This document shows, piece by piece, positions 47,523 through 56,138 of a stretch of DNA of 64,000 bases (within the stretch, counting starts at the first letter, position 1; every line of letters starts with the position of its first letter). Under the pieces are notes generated by a model. The model had not been told where the DNA came from, did no database searches, and saw only the letters and a program-made list of their open reading frames with translations. Source of the stretch: Draconibacterium sediminis. GTDB lineage: Bacteria > Bacteroidota > Bacteroidia > Bacteroidales > Prolixibacteraceae. The stretch lies in contig NZ_JRHC01000005.1 of assembly GCF_000949475.1 (NCBI RefSeq), positions 1 to 64,000 of the forward strand, read 5' to 3'. The translations under genes were made by a program, and so were the position numbers.

Positions 47523-48014
47523 GTGAATAAGAATTTACTGATTTTCATAGTTGAAGACAACAAACTTTACCACAAACTGGTGGTTGAATTTCTTCAGAGA
47601 CAAGGAATGAAAAGGGTTAAGTCGTTTTATAATGCCGAGGATTGTTTGGCGGCTGTAAACAAAGGCGAGCGTCCTGATATTGTTATCGAGGATTATCATT
47701 TGAATGACACTACGGGGATTGCCGTTTTGCAGGCGGTAAAAAAAGTCAGCGAACGTACCGAATTTATTTTTCTCACTTCGCATGAAGACATGGAAGTAGC
47801 TGTAAATTCGATAAAATACGGTGCCTACGATTACATTATAAAAGACAACGATATTGCCCTGAAAAAGGTGTACAACAAAATTGGGAAAATATCGAAAATT
47901 ATAGAGCTCGAAAAGCGAAACCGTTTTGTACAAAATGCCATGGCTGTTTCGCTGGCCATTTTAGTTGCCATTGTCGTTCTTGTTGTCCTCCGCGAAATTT
48001 TTAACGTGTTCTGA
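47523..48014 (+). CDS. Membrane-tethered lone receiver domain
   Basis: 163 residues with GTG start. A response-regulator receiver domain (about 4-120) shows the acidic pair E11-D12, the phosphoacceptor D57 (VIEDYHLND), Thr at FLTS and Lys at YIIKD. No DNA-binding or enzymatic domain follows; instead there is a short helix (about 120-140) and a hydrophobic C-terminal segment (about 140-160, MAVSLAILVAIVVLVVLR). So it is a receiver held in the inner membrane. It converges with the DUF819 gene. A weak -7-like TACATTTA sits near 47485. Confidence 0.75.
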   Translation: MNKNLLIFIVEDNKLYHKLVVEFLQRQGMKRVKSFYNAEDCLAAVNKGERPDIVIEDYHLNDTTGIAVLQAVKKVSERTEFIFLTSHEDMEVAVNSIKYGAYDYIIKDNDIALKKVYNKIGKISKIIELEKRNRFVQNAMAVSLAILVAIVVLVVLREIFNVF

Positions 48015-48034
48015 TAAGCGAATCAGAAAGTAGG

Positions 48035-49294
48035 TTAATGTGCCGCCACTTGCATTAGCAGTCCGCACATCCACGCTCCGTAGGTTCCTAAAGCATAACC
48101 TAAAACGGCCAGTAAAACACCAACCGGTGCCAGCGACGGGTGGAATGCAGCTGCTACAACAGGGGCACTTGCCGCACCTCCGATGTTTGCTTTACTACCA
48201 ACCGCAAGGAAGAAATATGGTGCACGGATCAGTTTTCCTACAATCAGCAGCAGAATTACGTGAATAGCCATCCAGATTCCGCCAACCAAAAACAATCCAA
48301 GGTTGTCGAAGATCTTGCCAACATCCATTTTCATACCAATGGTTGCTACCAGAATATAAATAAAGATTGTACCTATTTTTGAAGCGCCGGCTCCTTCGTA
48401 ATTACGGAGTTTTGTAAACGACAACGCAATCCCAATGGTGGTTGAAAGGATAATTAACCAGAAGAATTTTGAGGTTAAACTAAACTTGTTTAATGCCGGA
48501 GCATGAACTTCGATGTAAGGGGCGATCCAATCGGATACCAAATGCGCAAAACCGGTAACACCAAGCCCAATGGCTGCAATAACCATAATATCGGTGCTGC
48601 TAGGAATGCGTGCTATCCGCTGACTGAATTCATGCATATGATCTTTTAGTTGGGTAACACTGCTGGCGTCGGCTTTAAAATGTTTATCGATCTGTTTTGC
48701 CTTTCCAACCCCAATCAGTAAAATGGCCATCCAAACTTCGGCAACCAATACATCAACGGTTATCATTATCGAATATAAATGATCCGATGGTTTAAAAATT
48801 TCGTACATGGCAGCCTGGTTGGCACCACCACCAATCCAGCTTCCGGCAATGGTTGTCATTCCGCGCCAAACAGCATCGGGGCCTGCGCCTCCAACAAGAT
48901 CAGGATTAATGGCCGAAGCAGCTAAAATAGCCAGTGGCCCGCCAATAATAACACCAACGGTTCCGGTAAGGAACATGATTAGCGCTTTACTCCCCAATTT
49001 AAACACTTCTTTAAGGTTGATACTTAGGGTTAGTAAAACCAAACTTGCCGGCAACAAATAGCGCGATGCCATAAAATACAGCTGCGAGTGTTCGCCGTCG
49101 ACAATATTAAAAGTGGTGAGCAAACTGGGTAAAAAATAGCAGAGCAGCAGCATCGGAATAACACTGTAGAATTTCTTAAAAATGGGTTTCGACGAATTGC
49201 TGGTATAAAAAATAGCGGCCAGTAATGCCAATAATAATCCTAATACTACTGCGTCGTTTTTAATAAGTGCTTCTACTTGTTCTGTTTCCTGCAT
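48035..49294 (-). CDS. DUF819 (YjcL-like) membrane protein, copy 2
   Basis: 419 residues from the ATG at 49294; the annotated longer frame starts at TTG (49315). Eleven or so hydrophobic helices with the DUF819 blocks SQLYFMASRYLLPASLVLLTLSIN near 70-93 and SWIGGGANQAAMYEIFKPSDHLYS near 140-165. Transport is presumed. It is a paralogue of the protein at 36721. It has its own promoter candidate at 49331-49361 and is convergent with the lone receiver gene. Confidence 0.8.
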   Translation of the reverse strand: MQETEQVEALIKNDAVVLGLLLALLAAIFYTSNSSKPIFKKFYSVIPMLLLCYFLPSLLTTFNIVDGEHSQLYFMASRYLLPASLVLLTLSINLKEVFKLGSKALIMFLTGTVGVIIGGPLAILAASAINPDLVGGAGPDAVWRGMTTIAGSWIGGGANQAAMYEIFKPSDHLYSIMITVDVLVAEVWMAILLIGVGKAKQIDKHFKADASSVTQLKDHMHEFSQRIARIPSSTDIMVIAAIGLGVTGFAHLVSDWIAPYIEVHAPALNKFSLTSKFFWLIILSTTIGIALSFTKLRNYEGAGASKIGTIFIYILVATIGMKMDVGKIFDNLGLFLVGGIWMAIHVILLLIVGKLIRAPYFFLAVGSKANIGGAASAPVVAAAFHPSLAPVGVLLAVLGYALGTYGAWMCGLLMQVAAH

Positions 49295-49330
49295 ACCTCT
49301 CTTTTTTTGCCTCAATTTTATCTAAGGTGG

Positions 49331-49361
49331 CAAATATAAAAATCTTTTCAGGTTTAACAAC
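49331..49361 (-). promoter_or_regulatory. Promoter candidate for DUF819 copy 2
   Basis: On the - strand, TATATTTG at 49331-49338 (TAnnTTTG) with GTTG at about 49358-49361 at 19-base spacing. The start of transcription near 49324 supports the ATG at 49294. Confidence 0.5.
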
Positions 49362-49433
49362 TTGATATTGGTCAGGTTCAATGCTTTATCCATCCGGTAA
49401 AAATTTGTTATAAAACAGTTTCAGAAAAAAACA

Positions 49434-49465
49434 TTTGCATTGATTAACAAAATGCCGTAATTTTT
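49434..49465 (+). promoter_or_regulatory. Promoter candidate for the DUF481 gene
   Basis: TTTG at 49434-49437, 20 bases, then TAATTTTT, which misses the last G of the -7 consensus. The ATG follows 24 bases later. Confidence 0.4.
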
Positions 49466-49489
49466 ATATGGTTTTTAAATCTTTCAATC

Positions 49490-50518
49490 ATGCGAAATAA
49501 AAAATGTATAATTTCTGTACTGTTAATTTTCTCATTTATTCAGGTAATAGCCCAAAACGATAAAATATACACCTCGAACGGAGATGTACTGGTGGGTGAA
49601 ATAAAATCGATGAAACGCGGAGTGCTGGTTTACGATACCGATTATGCCGATAGTGATTTTCAGGTAGACTGGGAAGAAATTGAAGGGATAGTGAGTACCC
49701 GGTTGCTGATTATTTATACAGTTGACGGGAAAAAGTACAACGGTGGGTTAAATTCGTTACCCGACGAACCCAAAAAAATAACCATTCAAACGCTGGATGA
49801 TAACATCTCAGTGAACATGGACCAGATCGTTGAAATCACCTCCCTGGAACAGCGGATCATCGACCGGATAATTATTTCGATCGATGCCGGATTGTCTTAT
49901 AGTAAGGCCAATAATGTGCGGCAAACCTCGGCAGCGGCCAAAGTGAGCTACCGCGGGATTAAATGGAATATTAGCGCCCAGTTTAATAATGTGGGAACAA
50001 CTCAGGACAATGTGGAGCCGCTAAAACGTACCGATGGCGGAGTTACCCTGGTTCGCGATATTTGGGGAAATGGAATGATACTGGGTGGTGCCGAATTTTT
50101 AAGTAACAGCGAACAGATGCTTGATTTGCGTTCTACTTTTCGTGCCGGTTTGGGTTTGTATCTTCTCCGTACCAATCACATGTACATGCAATCGGGTTTA
50201 GGACTGGCATTCTCGCAGGAGAAATACGGTGGTGATAATCCAACTTCGCAGGGAAGTTTTGAAGGACTGGGACTGTTTGATTTTAATGCCTATGATCTAG
50301 GCGATCTGTCGTTTCAGTTTAAGCTAACCACATATCCAAGTTTATCGGATTGGGGAAGGTGGCGTATCGACATGGATACATCGCTGAAGTACGATTTGCC
50401 ACTCGATTTTTACGTAAAACTGAGCTATGTGCATAACTTCGATAGCGATCCGTTGGTTGCTGGCGTTGCTAAAAACGATTTTGTGTTTAAAACCAGCTTA
50501 GGTTGGGAGTGGGATTAA
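49490..50518 (+). CDS. DUF481-type outer-membrane protein
   Basis: 342 residues. Signal peptide at 1-21 (KKCIISVLLIFSFIQVIAQ). Residues 25-110 form a charged N-terminal module, then about 115-342 is a beta-barrel-like region of the DUF481 (YdiY) type, ending with an aromatic strand (KTSLGWEWD). Likely in the outer membrane. The exact function is unknown. It stands 142 bases before nnrDE on the same strand. Confidence 0.72.
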   Translation: MRNKKCIISVLLIFSFIQVIAQNDKIYTSNGDVLVGEIKSMKRGVLVYDTDYADSDFQVDWEEIEGIVSTRLLIIYTVDGKKYNGGLNSLPDEPKKITIQTLDDNISVNMDQIVEITSLEQRIIDRIIISIDAGLSYSKANNVRQTSAAAKVSYRGIKWNISAQFNNVGTTQDNVEPLKRTDGGVTLVRDIWGNGMILGGAEFLSNSEQMLDLRSTFRAGLGLYLLRTNHMYMQSGLGLAFSQEKYGGDNPTSQGSFEGLGLFDFNAYDLGDLSFQFKLTTYPSLSDWGRWRIDMDTSLKYDLPLDFYVKLSYVHNFDSDPLVAGVAKNDFVFKTSLGWEWD

Positions 50519-50660
50519 GAGCTTGCAGAAAAAAATATCGTTTCCATCATAATTCCTGTTTCAAAGTCAAGGAATCACCCCCGTTTTTTATAATTTAGAG
50601 AAAACAAATATTGCTGGCCAAAAAAGTATATTTTGACCGGTAAGTTCCAGCTTTCTCAAA

Positions 50661-52178
50661 ATGAAATTATTTACAACTAAACAAATAGCAGCAATCGATA
50701 AGTTTACCATCGAAAATGAACCCATTACGGACATTGATTTGATGGAACGCGCCTCGCTGCAAATGACCAACTGGATTGTTCAACAGTTTTCAACCGAAGA
50801 GAGGTTCCTGTTTTTTGCCGGCCCAGGAAATAACGGAGGCGATGCCCTGGCAATGGCCCGGCAGCTGGCTGATTTGGATTACCAGTGCGAAGTTTACCTG
50901 CTTGATTTTGGAAAAGCTTTAAAAGGATCGCCGGCTATCAACTACAAACGTCTGGAAGAGCAGGGCAAAGTAAAGTTGAGCAAACTAAGGTCGGAAGACG
51001 ATTTTCCGCAGGTTGACGTAACCGATGTGCTGATCGACGGTTTGTTTGGCTCGGGTTTGTCGCGGCCGCTTGAAGGATTACCGGCACAACTTGTGCAATA
51101 CATTAACCAGCTGCTGAATGTGGTAGTGGCTGTTGATATCCCCAGTGGATTAATGGGGGAAAGCAATGTCGAAAATAATCTTGAAAATATTATCCGCGCC
51201 GACTTTACATTAACTCTACAGTTCCCGAAGATAAGTTTCCTTTTCCCCGAGAACGAACAGTTTGTAGGGCAGTGGGAAGTGTTACCGATTGGATTGCATC
51301 CCGATGGAATCAGCGAAACACCATCGCCGTATTCCTTTGCCGATGCGGAAGATGTGGCAGCTCGTTTGCCGATGCGAACAAAATTCGATCATAAAGGAAC
51401 ATTTGGGCACGCACTGCTTATTGCCGGAAGTTACGGCAAAATGGGAGCGGCCGTGCTGGCCTCAAAAGCCTGTTTGCGTGCCGGAGCAGGATTGTTAACT
51501 ACTCACGTTCCGCATATGGGGTTCCCGGTCATTCAAACCGCGGTGCCCGAAGCAATGGCCAGTATCGATCAGCACGATTCGATGTTTACTGATTTTCCCA
51601 ACCTGGAGCCTTATGCGGCTATTGGTGTTGGTCCGGGGCTGGGCCTGAAACGAAATTCGTGCCGTGCCTTATGCGATTTGTTCGATCAGGCAAAGGTACC
51701 GATGGTTATCGATGCCGATGCGCTGAATATTCTTGCCGAAAATAAAGCCTGGCTGGAGAAAATCCCTGAAGGTTCGGTGCTTACACCACATCCGGGCGAG
51801 TTTCGGCGTTTGGTGGGTGAAACAACAGATTCGTACGATGCCATTCAGAAACAAATGGCTTTTGCCAAAAAATACAACTGTGTGGTGGTGTTAAAAGGAG
51901 CACATACTTCAGTGGCGGCGCCCGATGGAACACTTAGCTGGAACTCAACAGGTAATTCGGGAATGGGAACCGCCGGAAGCGGCGATGTACTTACCGGAAT
52001 AATTCTGGGATTGCTGGCTCAGGGAATGGCTTCGTTTGATGCAGCGCTGCTGGGCGTTTATCTGCATGGACTGGCCGGAGATATAGCTGCCAAAAAACGA
52101 TCGGAATTTTCGTTAATGGCCGGCGATATTATCGAAACGCTGGGAAAAGCATTTCTAAAAGTTCAGGAAGAATTATAA
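50661..52178 (+). CDS. nnrDE: NAD(P)H-hydrate epimerase/dehydratase (NnrE-NnrD fusion)
   Basis: 505 residues. The N-terminal epimerase domain (about 1-215) has FAGPGNNGGDALAMARQL (52-69) and VDIPSGLMGE. The C-terminal ADP-dependent dehydratase domain (about 225-505) has FGHALLIAGSYGKMGAAVLA, VIDADALNIL, LTPHPGEFRRL and GTAGSGDVLTG, where D442 is the catalytic Asp. It repairs damaged NAD(P)HX. It is followed by the HAD gene after 29 bases, so probably one transcript. Confidence 0.95.
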   Translation: MKLFTTKQIAAIDKFTIENEPITDIDLMERASLQMTNWIVQQFSTEERFLFFAGPGNNGGDALAMARQLADLDYQCEVYLLDFGKALKGSPAINYKRLEEQGKVKLSKLRSEDDFPQVDVTDVLIDGLFGSGLSRPLEGLPAQLVQYINQLLNVVVAVDIPSGLMGESNVENNLENIIRADFTLTLQFPKISFLFPENEQFVGQWEVLPIGLHPDGISETPSPYSFADAEDVAARLPMRTKFDHKGTFGHALLIAGSYGKMGAAVLASKACLRAGAGLLTTHVPHMGFPVIQTAVPEAMASIDQHDSMFTDFPNLEPYAAIGVGPGLGLKRNSCRALCDLFDQAKVPMVIDADALNILAENKAWLEKIPEGSVLTPHPGEFRRLVGETTDSYDAIQKQMAFAKKYNCVVVLKGAHTSVAAPDGTLSWNSTGNSGMGTAGSGDVLTGIILGLLAQGMASFDAALLGVYLHGLAGDIAAKKRSEFSLMAGDIIETLGKAFLKVQEEL

Positions 52179-52207
52179 AAAACATATAAGCCCTAAATAA
52201 TCTATCA

Positions 52208-52861
52208 ATGAAAGTAAAAGGAGTAGTTTTCGATTTTAACGGAACCTTGTTTTGGGATACACATTTGCAGGAAGACTCGTGGGATCGTTTTCTTGAAAAG
52301 TATGGTTTTACCCTGAACGAGGAGGAAAAGAAAAAATACATTCACGGAATAAATGCCAAAGATACTTTTGAATATTTGTTTAAACGCGAGCTCAACGATG
52401 CTGAAGTACACCGGCTCACCGAAGAAAAGGAAGTGATTTACCGCAGCATGTGCCTGGAGCATGGTATGCAACTAGCTCCCGGTGCCGAGCAGCTGATTGG
52501 TTTTTTGGCAGAATCAGGCGTAGCATTGGCAATTGCTACCGCATCGGCAAAAAATAATGTTGATTTTTTTATTCAGCATTTCCCTTTGTTAAACTACTTC
52601 AGGCCCGAACATATTATTTACAACGATGGTACAATGCGCGGAAAACCACACCCCGACCTGTTTAACAAAGCCATTTCGGCCATTGGAACAAAGGCGGATG
52701 AGACATTGATTTTTGAAGACTCGCACGCCGGGCTTGAGGCCGCAATTCGCTCCGGGGCAGGAGAGGTGATTATCGTAAATTCGGCCAATGCGGAGTACAA
52801 TGGTTATTCCTGCAGGCAAATCACGCATTTTAACCAGGTAGATAAAACTTTATTTGTATAA
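52208..52861 (+). CDS. HAD-family hydrolase with Asn in place of the acid/base Asp
   Basis: 217 residues of the beta-phosphoglucomutase-like HAD branch. Motif I is VVFDFNGTL: the nucleophile D9 is present but the acid/base position (+2) is Asn11 instead of Asp. Motif II is IATAS (Ser/Thr, about 116-120), the conserved Lys occurs in MRGKPHPDLF (about 146-155), and motif III/IV is FEDSHAGLEAA (about 174-184). Activity may be weakened or changed. It may be co-transcribed with nnrDE. Confidence 0.85.
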   Translation: MKVKGVVFDFNGTLFWDTHLQEDSWDRFLEKYGFTLNEEEKKKYIHGINAKDTFEYLFKRELNDAEVHRLTEEKEVIYRSMCLEHGMQLAPGAEQLIGFLAESGVALAIATASAKNNVDFFIQHFPLLNYFRPEHIIYNDGTMRGKPHPDLFNKAISAIGTKADETLIFEDSHAGLEAAIRSGAGEVIIVNSANAEYNGYSCRQITHFNQVDKTLFV

Positions 52862-52912
52862 GGCTTATCTTTTCTAAAAATTATTTTCGGCATATCATTT
52901 TTTGTAACCAGG

Positions 52913-53208
52913 TAGTTTTGTGCTTAAACTAAATGTTTTAGTTACGGTTTTGTTTTCGGGAAAAGAATATTAGTAATAAAAATCGCCTTGTGGTCCGCAA
53001 TCGTCTTTAAACGCTTTTCAAAAATAGAAGTCAATCACTAAAGAAAAAGTTAAACCAGCAGTTTTGCGAGGTGAAAAAACATTTTCGGCAACCGGCATAG
53101 CAATTGCCGTAATTATGTTAGTGCAATCAGAAGGGTAATTTTTGATAATTCACACCACTTTTAAGTTTATCGGGATACGATGATTTTGAGGTGGTGTTTT
53201 TTGTTTTT
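52913..53208 (+). ncRNA. Candidate small RNA, unassigned
   Basis: Between the HAD and kinase genes is a -7-like TAGTTTTG at 52913-52920, a hairpin CGGCAA/TTGCCG at 53086-53109 and an end hairpin ACACCAC/GTGGTGT with a T-run (53152-53208). This is the layout of an independent RNA of about 280 bases. The -33 element is missing, and I do not recognise a known RNA family. Confidence 0.25.
53152..53208 (+). terminator. Terminator-like hairpin with long loop
   Basis: ACACCAC at 53152-53158 pairs with GTGGTGT at 53191-53197, followed by TTTTTGTTTTT. The loop is long (about 32 bases) with an inner ATCG/CGAT pair. Confidence 0.5.
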
Positions 53209-53240
53209 AAAGTCCGGTGCAGATAGCTCGTGGTAATAGT

Positions 53241-53273
53241 TTTGTCGTATAACTTCCTGAAACATTAAATTTG
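53241..53273 (+). promoter_or_regulatory. Promoter for the hybrid kinase gene
   Basis: TTTG at 53241-53244, 21 bases, TAAATTTG at 53266-53273, a good consensus fit. Transcription from about 53280 would leave a leader of about 295 bases before the ATG at 53575. Confidence 0.5.
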
Positions 53274-53574
53274 TAAGCGTTTTAGTGTGTTGAAAATGTA
53301 ATGCGCGATACACAATACTAAATCTTGCAAACAGAGAACGATAAAATAACCGAAATAGATCCGGTATGGTTACCTTTATCGCGTGTATATAACGCTGCGA
53401 GACAATAGATTGAATGAGTTTTTATATACAAAGCCATAAATGCGATTAAAAAATAACAGCAAGTTCACGAGTATTCATTATATTCTTGTAATTGTGGTAT
53501 TAAAGTTTTAAACTCATGGTCTTTTATGACACTGATTTAAGCTTGGTTCAGAATTTAAATTATTGACAGGGAAG

Positions 53575-55452
53575 ATGAAAAACGATATAAACATTACAAA
53601 AGCATTGATTGATTTATCTACCGACAGTATTTTTATAATACAGAATGGGATAATTAAGTATGCAAATCGGGGGTTATTGGAGTTTTCGGGGTATAATTTA
53701 TCTGAACTAATTGGGGTGAAGTTTACGGAAATTGTACAGCATAATGAGTTAGAGAAACTTTATTCCCTGTCGCTTAAAAATCAAAACGGCGAAAATCAGC
53801 CATTAAAATACGAATCGGGTGCCAGGTTTAAAAACGGGAATTATATTGATGTTGAAGTATCAGCCGTATCGGTTGTTTTTGAGGGCGAACCGGCTTTTCT
53901 TGTCGTTTTGAGAGACATTACACAACGTAAAATCTCCGAAAGAAAATACCAGAATATCATTGATTTTGCACCTATTGGTTTTTACAAAACCCGAAGAAAT
54001 GGCGACTTTATCCTTGCAAACGAGGAGTTGGCAAACATTCTGGGTTATGATGATGCCGATGAGTTACTCGCAATGAATATATCTGATTTCTACTTTTCCG
54101 GTGATGAAAGAGAAAAATTAATCAATAAATACGATACAGCGAAAAGTTCAAAAATTAAAAATCTTGAAATAAAATTCAGGAAAAAAGACGGTAGTGCCAT
54201 TTGGGTTTTAATGACTGCGCGAGCCATAAAAGATAAAAATGGAAACACCATAAGTTATGACGGTTTTATCATTGATGTAAGTGAAATGAAAAAATCGCAA
54301 AATGAGCTTATAGCCGCCAAAGAAAAAGCCGAAGAAAGTGACCGTCTGAAATCGGCATTTCTCGCCAATATGAGCCACGAAATCAGAACACCGATGAATG
54401 GTATTCTCGGATTTACAAGTTTGCTTTTAAATCCTGACTTGAATGATGAAACAAAGGAAAAATATATTCAGATTATTCATCAAAGTGGCGAGCGAATGCT
54501 GAATACGGTAAACGATATCGTGGAAATGTCGAAAATTGAAGCCGGTATTATGGAGGTAAGAAAATCGGAAATTAGTGTAAGCGGAATATTAAAAGATATC
54601 CTCTCGTTTTTTCAGGTTCAGGCTCAAAAAAAGGGATTAACGCTAAATTATCAAAATAAAATGCCCGGGGCCGAAATATTCGTAACCACCGATAGGGCGA
54701 AATTTGAATCGATTCTTACCAACCTTATTAAAAATGCCATCAAATTTACCGAGCAGGGAAGTATAACGGTTAGTCATATCACAAAAAACGGATTTATTGA
54801 ATTTTGTATTAAAGACACCGGAATAGGTATTCCCTTAAATCGGCAAAAAGCTATTTTTAGCCGTTTTGAGCAGGCCGACATTAAAGACAAAAGAGCATTT
54901 GAAGGCTCGGGTCTGGGGCTGGCAATAGCAAAATCGTATGTTGAAATGCTTGATGGCAAAATATGGGTGGAATCAACAGAAGGAGTGGGGACTGAATTCT
55001 ATTTTACTTTACCGGTTTCGAACGTAGTAAAAAATAGTGCTCCGGATTCGACGCAGGAACAGAAACAAAATGGGCTTAAACGAAAATACAAAATACTGAT
55101 TGTTGAAGACGACAGAACTTCTGCCATTTTGCTTAAGACCATGTTATATGATATTGCTGAAAAAATTACCCATGCCAATAACGGGGAGACTGCTATTAAA
55201 GAATGTAAAAATCAGGCCGATTTTGATATTATTTTAATGGACATGAAAATGCCGGGAATAAGCGGCCATGAAACCACAAAAAGAATTCGCGAGTTTAACA
55301 AGGATGTAATTATCATCGCCCAAACAGCCTATGCTTTGTCGGGCGACAGAGAAAAAGCATTTCAATCAGGCTGTAACGACTATATTGCAAAACCAATTAA
55401 AAAGGCTGAGATTCTGGAAAGGATTGAAAGCAACATTAAAAATTGCATTTAA
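53575..55452 (+). CDS. Soluble hybrid sensor histidine kinase, PAS-PAS-HisKA-HATPase-REC
   Basis: 625 residues from the ATG at 53575 (a TTG four codons upstream is ignored). No membrane segment. Domains in order: PAS 1 (about 5-115), PAS 2 (about 120-235), HisKA with the phospho-acceptor H268 in NMSHEIRTPMNG, HATPase_c (NLIKNAIKF, DTGIGIP, GSGLGLAI, about 380-480), then a receiver (about 505-622) with D556 in ILMDMKMP and Lys in YIAKPI. It probably senses a cytoplasmic signal; output would pass to an Hpt or other protein not encoded here. Confidence 0.94.
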   Translation: MKNDINITKALIDLSTDSIFIIQNGIIKYANRGLLEFSGYNLSELIGVKFTEIVQHNELEKLYSLSLKNQNGENQPLKYESGARFKNGNYIDVEVSAVSVVFEGEPAFLVVLRDITQRKISERKYQNIIDFAPIGFYKTRRNGDFILANEELANILGYDDADELLAMNISDFYFSGDEREKLINKYDTAKSSKIKNLEIKFRKKDGSAIWVLMTARAIKDKNGNTISYDGFIIDVSEMKKSQNELIAAKEKAEESDRLKSAFLANMSHEIRTPMNGILGFTSLLLNPDLNDETKEKYIQIIHQSGERMLNTVNDIVEMSKIEAGIMEVRKSEISVSGILKDILSFFQVQAQKKGLTLNYQNKMPGAEIFVTTDRAKFESILTNLIKNAIKFTEQGSITVSHITKNGFIEFCIKDTGIGIPLNRQKAIFSRFEQADIKDKRAFEGSGLGLAIAKSYVEMLDGKIWVESTEGVGTEFYFTLPVSNVVKNSAPDSTQEQKQNGLKRKYKILIVEDDRTSAILLKTMLYDIAEKITHANNGETAIKECKNQADFDIILMDMKMPGISGHETTKRIREFNKDVIIIAQTAYALSGDREKAFQSGCNDYIAKPIKKAEILERIESNIKNCI

Positions 55453-55535
55453 CATGGTGTGTATAGCATGGGGCAGGCAGTTAATGTTTTAAAGTTGCTA
55501 CATTTTATCAAATCTGTTGCGGTTTGCTTTCGGCG

Positions 55536-55568
55536 TTACATCAGAACGGTTTTCCCTTCTTAAGGGAA
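55536..55568. repeat. 33-bp repeat, copy 1, with hairpin
   Basis: Same 33 bases as at 55761-55793, starting TTACATCAGAACGG. Its last 17 bases form a hairpin (TTCCCTT, three-base loop, AAGGGAA). After it an 18-bp palindromic insert (CTGCCT/AGGCAG, 55570-55587) is present, absent from copy 2. Confidence 0.85.
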
Positions 55569-55706
55569 TCTGCCTCCCGATAGGCAGGAATGTCGACAGT
55601 TGAGCGTGCGAATTGAAAATCGGCCACAGCCAAATCCCGTACTTTACGTTGGGGACAAAAGGGTAAGTATTTAATTCGATCCCTTTACCCCTCACCCTGT
55701 CGGGAG

Positions 55707-55724
55707 CTCCCCTCGGCAGGGGAG
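55707..55724. repeat. Hairpin CTCCCCT/AGGGGAG
   Basis: Perfect 7-bp stem with CGGC loop in the G+C-richer block of the repeat gap. Confidence 0.7.
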
Positions 55725-55760
55725 CCGGCTACCAGCAGCTTTACAATTAAAATTGTGGCA

Positions 55761-55793
55761 TTACATCAGAACGGTTTTCCCTTCTTAAGGGAA
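55761..55793. repeat. 33-bp repeat, copy 2, with hairpin
   Basis: Identical to copy 1 (55536-55568). The following sequence AATGTCGACAG is also found after copy 1, once its 18-bp insert is skipped. Confidence 0.85.
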
Positions 55794-56072
55794 AATGTCG
55801 ACAGACAAAAGGGTAAAGGTTTCATCCAGTTTTTCGTTGGCAACAGCTGTCGCGCTTCATCTCAACCATATTTTCCCCTACGCCACACAGCACCGAAAGT
55901 TTATGTTACTGGTTTTTATCCCCTAACTACCTGAAACATAAAAAATATGTTTAGTTTTATAACACCAAAACCTAAATTCGTGAATACACGCCCTGTAATA
56001 ACAACAGAAAATAGCATTTACAAAATTAGATATTGTATGCCTAAACCTGATAATAATTCCGGTGTTTGGGTG

Positions 56073-56101
56073 TGTTGTAAGGTTTTTACTTACATACAAC
56101 A
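56073..56101. repeat. Imperfect inverted repeat
   Basis: TGTTGTA (56073-56079) pairs with TACAACA (56095-56101), and inner GTAAG pairs with CTTAC. It lies 37 bases upstream of the AT-rich ORF at 56139. Confidence 0.6.
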
Positions 56102-56138
56102 TAGTTATCACTCAGTTTGAAAAAGAAGATGAAGAAAA

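Larger units (their letters stand above)
52862..53574. other. Intergenic gap (713 bp) with RNA-like structure
   Basis: Holds a small hairpin (52924-52942), a second hairpin at 53086-53109, a terminator-like hairpin (53152-53208) and two -7-type boxes (52913, 53266). No protein frame of interest is seen. Individual pieces are listed separately. Confidence 0.5.
55453..56138. other. Intergenic gap (686 bp) with repeats
   Basis: Contains two 33-bp direct copies (55536-55568, 55761-55793), hairpins at 55570-55587 and 55707-55724, and an inverted repeat 56073-56101. No gene is seen. Confidence 0.6.

Noticed and set aside
53281-53574. Hidden short gene upstream of the hybrid kinase
   Set aside because: No start with good coding features is seen; the stretch is better explained as a leader.
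55681-55740. Remnant of an insertion sequence
   Set aside because: Only short palindromic blocks are seen, without a transposase fragment or terminal repeats.
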